From assembly GCA_950295325.1 (NCBI GenBank), contig OX485808.1, positions 10,850,501 through 10,914,500 of the forward strand: DNA of 64,000 bases, read 5' to 3'. The notes beneath the pieces are model-generated. The model saw nothing but the letters and a program-made list of their open reading frames with translations. It searched no databases and was not told the origin of the DNA. Below are positions 58,501-64,000 of the stretch, piece after piece. The stretch's first letter is position 1; every line of letters begins with the position of its first letter. Position numbers and translations under genes: made by a program. The stretch comes from Polytrichum commune. Lineage: Eukaryota > Streptophyta > Polytrichopsida > Polytrichales > Polytrichaceae.

Positions 58501-60832
58501 ATGGTGTTTGCTAAGCAATAGTTTTCTGACACCATGACAATCATGAGGTAAGAGTGTGTATGATCATAATTATCTAAGATAAATATGCCCAAAACCAAAA
58601 ATGAATCTAAAGCCAATACCATGCCACCATAGTCATACATACGAAGCCCCAAAATGTATGACGTTGTTACTTACCACTTATATTGGTTTCAGGTTATGTA
58701 TTGCATAACTGGTCAAGCCGTGGAGCGGCGAGTCGGTTATCGTACATAACCCTCTCTCAAAAACTAGATCGAGACTCTTACATTGTGAAGATCTACGGCA
58801 CTCTTAAAGAGTGAGTGTTGGAGAGGGTTGTGATTTTTGCTCACCCTCAAAATATCTTGCGCCATGCGGCAATGGAAGTAACAAGAGAGGATTACGTGTC
58901 GGTTTTGGGTAAAGTAAGGGCAAATTTCCATGTAGGCTGCTCGCCCACTAGATTTTGGTGGGAATAAAGACAAATATAGATGAAATCTAGTGGGATAGTG
59001 TTCGTATGTGCCAACCAACTATTATCATTTCAAGTGTTTAGTGAACGCATGGAAGTCTAGCAGCCCATGGCCATGATCCTCCACATTCTAGTAAGCAACT
59101 AGAATGTGGTTGGTTGATTGCTGTTGTTTATCTACATAAGAACACCTTCAACCCACTATCGTCTAGAATCTAGTGGGCAAGCGGCCTACATGGAAACCCA
59201 TGCTAATTAAGCGGCCCTGAACATACACTTATTCTCTGTGCACTCACTTCTTATAAACACGCAATTAGTGCAAGATGAAACCCAGAGTATGGTGGGCGAG
59301 CAGCATGCATGGAAACCGACTCGTACCTGGGTCAAGATGCAGAGGAGCGATTGCATTTGGTTGCGCGCGATGGAGTCGCCGACAAACGCAAGGCGTTTGC
59401 CTCGCATGCTGTCCAAGAAGCGCGTGGCATTGGGCCGGAGGGTCTCGCAATCCAATCCGTGTGGCTTCCACTTCCAGTAGAGGAACTTGGTGTCTGGCCT
59501 GCCGTTCCGTAGGCAGTTCTGGGTGTCTTGAATCTGCCAGCACGTCTCGTTCGTGTAGATGGGCGGTGTAGGATCCGCCACCCACCTGCCATGCGATACA
59601 TCGCATTTGATCTTTGCTAATTCTGGCCACCACAAGTAGGAATTCAATGGGGCGCACCTATGAGTCCGGAGTGAAATAATCATCCCATTAATCAACCACC
59701 ACATGCAATCGATTTGGCTGGCTCATGATCAGGTGACATACCCCATGGCCAACTGTTGTCAAAAATCAATCCTAGTATCAAGCACATCCAAGTAGTAGGA
59801 AAGCACTCCTTCGGCAATCTTAAGATAAGTTACCTCTTAGGGGCATATTGTAGTGATCACCTTCACCAAGTTTGCTGTACATGAATCCGTCTCCAAATTT
59901 GGCAAGGTTAATTAATCTCGTTCACTTCTGTAGCTTTCGCCGAAATGCTCGACGCAAATTTCGAGCCTGATTCATTTAAGATTTTATATGGAATACTATT
60001 TCTCTCGATCCCCTCCTATCCTGTCCTCCACTTAAGAAGGGGACAAAAAAACTGTCGACCTCGGCGGTACTGTTGTGCAGACTCTACCCAACACCACAAC
60101 GCTTGACATTAACTGAGGTGGGCCAAGGTCAAAGAATTTGAGACCTTAATTACATGTGTCTAAATAGATGGTGGAGCTTTGTCGCAAGATTGCTCCCCAC
60201 TTTTTTGGATTGATTTTCGAGTAGAATTTTAAGTCCGACGAAGTACATAGCAGACGACTCGGGAAAAAAGTGGCCAAAATTGGAAGACGAAGTAGCACGG
60301 TGACGATTGTATCAATTTCTATATCATCATTGAACAACAAAAGTGGATAAAAGAGGGATTCAATTCTCGAAGACGAAACCGTCGATCCCTAACGAGCGAG
60401 AGAGATTTACTGCGAAAGTTTCTCACCTTTCATGTGCGTCCATCCACGCTGCATGTATGATTCATGTGCATTCTACAATAATGACATTAATTGTTGCCTA
60501 AACCTACATTGCTGAATCCAACAAGTTGAGATCATTGCAAGCACTGTAAACAATTTCAAAGCCAACAGTAGCTAGCTAGCAAGCTTACCTTTAGCAGCAG
60601 CAGTAGTGTTATGATCGGTGGAATTAGTACCAGTCTTTAATGTTGGCGTAGTTGATCCCTGCAACAGTAGTGCGCTTGCAGGCGGTCGAATATTCCTCAT
60701 GTCATGATCCGAAACCTCGGGGCTGCTGTACATGAGGAGCACCCTGATGAAGGCCACCGGAAGGGTGGTCAGCAGCACACACAGGCCAACAAGGTTCCTG
60801 CTCCTCGAGTATCTTAATCGAAACTCTGACAT
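55578..60832 (-). CDS. TBL: Trichome birefringence-like polysaccharide O-acetyltransferase
   Basis: Family members O-acetylate wall polysaccharides (xylan, xyloglucan, mannan or pectin) in the Golgi; the substrate here cannot be told. Minus-strand exons: 60589-60832, 59327-59616, 57099-57698 and 55578-55802. The first joins in phase 1, the rest in phase 0, giving 452 residues. Order: a cytosolic basic tail and signal anchor at about 14-34 (NLVGLCVLLTTLPVAFIRVL); a Ser/Thr-rich stem to about 80; the TBL domain (KCDVSHGRWVADP, YTNETCWQIQ, YWKWKPHGLDC) with the GDS catalytic motif in FVGDSIARNQM; a central esterase part (NHWVFPSYSFVL, FFRGYQMAVHTVL, TFAPDHFENGLWDTGGTC); and the C-terminal DCLHWCLPGPIDTWNEML, the DxxHWCLPG motif. 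The exon 2 acceptor (ATTAG then CA at 59616) is the least certain junction. Introns are 0.97-1.6 kb and carry MITEs. Confidence 0.9.
56141..56347 (+). mobile_element. MITE family C copy in TBL intron 3
   Basis: The left arm (CTGAGTATCCCGATTAGTGT then TTGGAGTTACACAGTGC) and the right arm (GTTGCGTAA, TAGTAACACACAC) match family C, and the middle carries AATAGGTTGTTCGGATGTTA. The right arm stops where the A2 element begins. CACACCGGGCAATAC beyond that element may be its lost outer end. Confidence 0.6.
56348..56923 (+). mobile_element. MITE family A2, copy 2, in TBL intron 3
   Basis: Ends are AAGGGCTGCTTCACACTATG and, reverse complemented, AAGGCCGCTTCACACTATGG, a TIR of about 24 bp. The body aligns with 5,006-5,498 but is longer, with an extra internal copy of the TTCACACTATGGCCGTCC end motif near 56,699. 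It abuts and probably interrupts the family C element on its left. Confidence 0.8.
58918..59203 (+). mobile_element. MITE family D, copy 2, in TBL intron 2
   Basis: Ends are GGGCAAATTTCCATGTAGG and, reverse complemented, GCATGGGTTTCCATGTAGG, both continuing into GC.GCTTGCCCACTAGATT-type sequence. TAA lies outside each end (58915-58917 and 59204-59206). At 286 bp it is shorter than the 9.5-kb copy. It ends 123 bases from TBL exon 2. Confidence 0.85.
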
Positions 60833-61067
60833 CCTGCAGCCTCAGCCTGATCTATACACACTACTAATCAATATTTCATATGCAATCTTAACCTATATCC
60901 TGTGCAGCTAGCTGCTGCTGAGTCTCATGCGCGTAATAATATCGTTGCTGACATTATTCCCCCTCATCGACTTTTTGCAAACCCATTCAACTTCTAGTAT
61001 ACTAGTGGTAGTACAGGCAATACTTTGGATGTGAACTTTAGGATTACTTGTCATACTACAGTATAGT

Positions 61068-62210
61068 ATACTCTGGTGTTTGTGTAATTGTTGTGGATCA
61101 ACATGTACCAGGTGGAGTTGATCAATGACCTTGATCTCTCAAAGGGGCTGCAATGGGGGAGCATTACTATATCTATGATGTATATTTAGTGTTCTCATCG
61201 AAGAAAAAGTGGGAATAGAAGTGGGCTTTGAGTCTTCATGTGACATGCTTTGGTAGACAAGAAAGAAAAACCTCTCACAGAGCTGTGTAATAAGGATCAT
61301 TCCTTGATCACAGCCAATGATGAAACCCGGGACTTCATCAACCGCTAAATCCACCTACAACAAGTTAAATTGCTCTGTCAAGTGCTGCATCCCCTGGCCA
61401 CCACCATAAATTTTCTGATGATCTACAGCAGATCTGAGCATTTTCAGGAGGATCACTTTCAACAGGTATACTATATTATACTATAAATTTGGTGACCAAA
61501 ACCACACTCGTCAACCGCTTCCACCTACAACAAGTTTTGGCCTGTCACTTCTGCATCCCCTGGCGACCATAAGATTTCTGATGATCTATGACCGATCTGA
61601 GCATTTCAGGAGGATCATTTTCAACAGTTATACTATACTATACTATACTCTAAGTCTGGTGTTTGTGTTTGACAATATGCTTCGGTAGATTACAAAAATC
61701 TCTCACAGAAACTGTGTACAATAAGGATGATCCCTTAGCTTGTTCACGGCCAATGATGAAAAGTACCGAAGTAATCAACCGGTAATCCTACGTACAACAA
61801 GTTTTGGTCTGGCAAGTGCTACATCCCCTGGCTTTCATGAATTGTCTAATGATCTACAACAGATCCGAGTTTCTTCAGGAGGATCAACTTGCAACAGGTA
61901 GAAGTCTAGCTATACCTTATGATCCTATAATCTGGTGTTTGTGTGAATGTTGCGGAACATTGAACAGTTGGGGTTGATAAGGTACCTCAATCTCTCAAAC
62001 AATACTCACACTGCCTATGGTGTATATTGTTGAGTGTGCTCATCAAATCAAAAAGTGGGGATACTATGCTTCGGTAGACAAAGCGAAGTGTCTCTCGCAG
62101 ATTCAGTATGCGATAAGAATGAGCCCTTGATCACGGCATATGATGGTCAAAAACAAACTAAGTTATCAACATTGACCTCTAATTCCATCTACAACAACTC
62201 AGTGAACTCT
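61068..62210 (+). repeat. Long diverged direct repeats upstream of TBL
   Basis: A compound unit recurs: CTGGTGTTTGTG (61,074, 61,656 and 61,932), a GTAGACAA.AAA...TCTCWCAGA block with AATAAGGATSATYCCTT-type sequence (61,250, 61,685 and 62,076), and TACAACAAGTT..GT.AAGTGCTRCATCCCCTGG with GATGATCTA and CAGGAGGATCA (61,356, 61,523 and 61,796). Some units lack one half. The array starts about 240 bases upstream of the TBL start codon on its promoter side. Confidence 0.8.
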
Positions 62211-64000
62211 TTCAGATTTCTCCAAAATCTCAATGTCAAACCCAAACCGAAACCTTTACCGCAGGAGCTACATCTATCCTACATATTCATATCGTGACTT
62301 TGCAATTGACAGAATTCAATGCAGCTGTGGATGTCTGGACTCTCTGCATGTGGAATTAATGCAGGCGGCTCGAACACTGGATCAAGATGAGAGCTGCAGT
62401 AAGGTACTTGAAATATTAATCACTAACGTAATTTGATCAGCTACGTATTGAAATGTGTAAGTAGGTCATGCCACAGACAAGACTCACATCAACAATATTG
62501 ATGTTTGGAAATTATAAAGTAGGTCCAACCAATTCGACGCAAATGTGTTGAACAACAAGTTCCATTATAGTCCCTTCAAAGTGCATCAATGTCGTCCTGG
62601 CCTAGCTAAGGTCACCAAAGTGGACCAATTAAAGTGGGCCAAAGTTGCACTCGCTTTCATGAATCATAATCTGTCTGTCACCAAACCCCACGCACCGTGC
62701 AGCCTGCCATCTTTTGCGATTATTGATCTCCACTAAGCAACAGTTTCCCAGTACACATGCAGGCGCAACTATGAGGGGAGAATTATCTAGAAACAGCCAG
62801 TCACGATCTTGATTTTCTCAAACCTAGAAAGCTAATTTTGAGAGTGGAATATTGGTTATCCCTACCTTAATAAAGTAGAGAGTTGTTGTGTATGTTGTAA
62901 TTCCTCTAAAGTGATTTGTTGTCACCCCTAGGTTTGAAATCTCTCTCTCTCTAGTTCTTGCTTAAAGCCAAGTGTTCACTCTAAGCTCATAAGTTCACTT
63001 TATACACCTTGCAAACGATTCTTTTTTTGTTATAATAATAATAAAAAAAGACGGACGTTGAATCATGAAATACTTCTTATATACACATGGAAAGAAAATA
63101 TAATTACCATGTGAATTGATTTTTCATGAATGGATGAATGGAACAAAGTAACCAAAGTTAAGGACGTGGAACACGTCTTTAACCCATGGTAAACTTAGGG
63201 TTTGACAGAACTTACCACGGGTATGATCTTCAATATAAACCCTCAAACCCTAAAAGAGGCTCTTTTTTTACCATTCACACAAGAGCTTGGTGCGGTAACT
63301 TAGTGCACACTTACTGGGATACTAGAGCTATTCACCAAGCGGAGTATTCTACTTGTGGTGGTACACTCATGACTAAGGAATAGGTTTGAACACCCATTTG
63401 ACATTGTGCAATGAGTGTTATTATTTGAAATACTATTATGCATTTGATGTAGTTTAATGTGTGCGACATGGATAACAACTGGGTTCTGCTGTTATTTACC
63501 TTGTGTACGTAACTAATCCTCAATTATTTGTTGCTTGGTTGCATGGGCACAGGTGAGGCAAACCTTTCACACTCTCAATACAATGATGTATTGTGACTAT
63601 GACATATTATGCATTTCCTTTGGTTAAGACTACTAGGCATATATCCTGGTATGTATTCCATATATATGGTAGATAGGTTACTTATATGTTGGAGCAATGC
63701 ATGAAGATAGGTGATTAAATCTACCAAGGTATGGAATAGTCAGCCACAGTTTGTTATTGGTACTTATGAGCAATATATGAATATTGAAACCCTAAGTATG
63801 ATGCAGATACTTATGAGGCGCAGTATGACATACCATAGCATGTTTATGTTGTTTCCATACAATTAGGCATGGGTACAAACATTATGCATTATGCATTGTT
63901 AGCATTAAGGTACTATATAGGAAGGTTTTGGTTTGAAAGACTGAGTGTTATGAGGGTTCCCACCCACCCACCCTTGCAAAGCAATGAGGAAGATATTGAA
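62211..64000. other. Gene-free right edge
   Basis: No gene can be supported on either strand. A short CT run lies at about 62,942-62,951 and an A-rich TAATAATAATAA stretch at 63,031-63,048. Confidence 0.5.

Noticed and set aside
1-64000. CRISPR arrays, rRNA, tRNA and organelle DNA insertions
   Set aside because: Looked for and not found. The tandem repeats present have no regular unique spacers, and the one tRNA-like B box (8,651) lacks a cloverleaf.

Overview
This is nuclear DNA of a land plant. Three spliced genes have clear plant counterparts: a GINT1-type glycosyltransferase (+ strand), an ELC/VPS23-type ESCRT-I subunit (- strand) and a trichome-birefringence-like (TBL) O-acetyltransferase (- strand). 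All have GT-AG introns and every exon joins in frame. The rest is AT-rich, gene-poor and packed with decayed DNA transposons. A Tc1-type DD34E element, a pogo/Tigger-type fragment and the general look of the hAT transposase make me favour a non-seed plant (moss, lycophyte or fern). That placement is inference and weak.

Layout. 1-21.9 kb: no convincing gene; miniature inverted-repeat elements (MITEs), a pogo/Tigger-like remnant at 15.1-15.7 kb, and a 234-bp foldback at 20.9-21.1 kb. 21.9-28.0 kb: a decayed MULE-like gene split by a complete 4,775-bp hAT transposon (23,082-27,856) that has 15-bp perfect terminal inverted repeats (TIRs), an exact 8-bp target-site duplication (TSD) and an intact three-exon transposase gene. 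28-32.5 kb: empty apart from MITE traces. 32.5-39 kb: a GC-richer leader, then GINT1. 39-49.4 kb: a full-length but stop-ridden Tc1-like transposase, a hAT-type MITE with an 8-bp TSD, a LINE 3' fragment and more MITEs. 49.4-52 kb: ELC. 55.6-60.8 kb: TBL, with three MITEs in its introns. 61.1-62.2 kb: diverged long direct repeats just upstream of TBL.

MITE labels used below. A: ends AGGGCCGCTTCACAC, flanked by TTA. A2: a related type with ends AAGGGCTGCTTCACAC. B: a long TIR containing ACCTCTCATNCATC. C: ends CACTNAATATGATATTTAGT, flanked by TA. D: a TIR containing TTTCCATGTAGG, with a TTA or TAA TSD. E: a ~400-bp repeat with ATTATTCAAC near both ends.

The three host genes are not an operon and have no obvious shared pathway, although GINT1 (sphingolipid glycosylation) and TBL (wall polysaccharide acetylation) are both expected to act in the Golgi. 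I found no tRNA, rRNA, CRISPR array or organelle insertion that I could support. The most informative material is the transposon archaeology: exact TSDs, an empty-site comparison, and a transposase frame broken by substitutions only.
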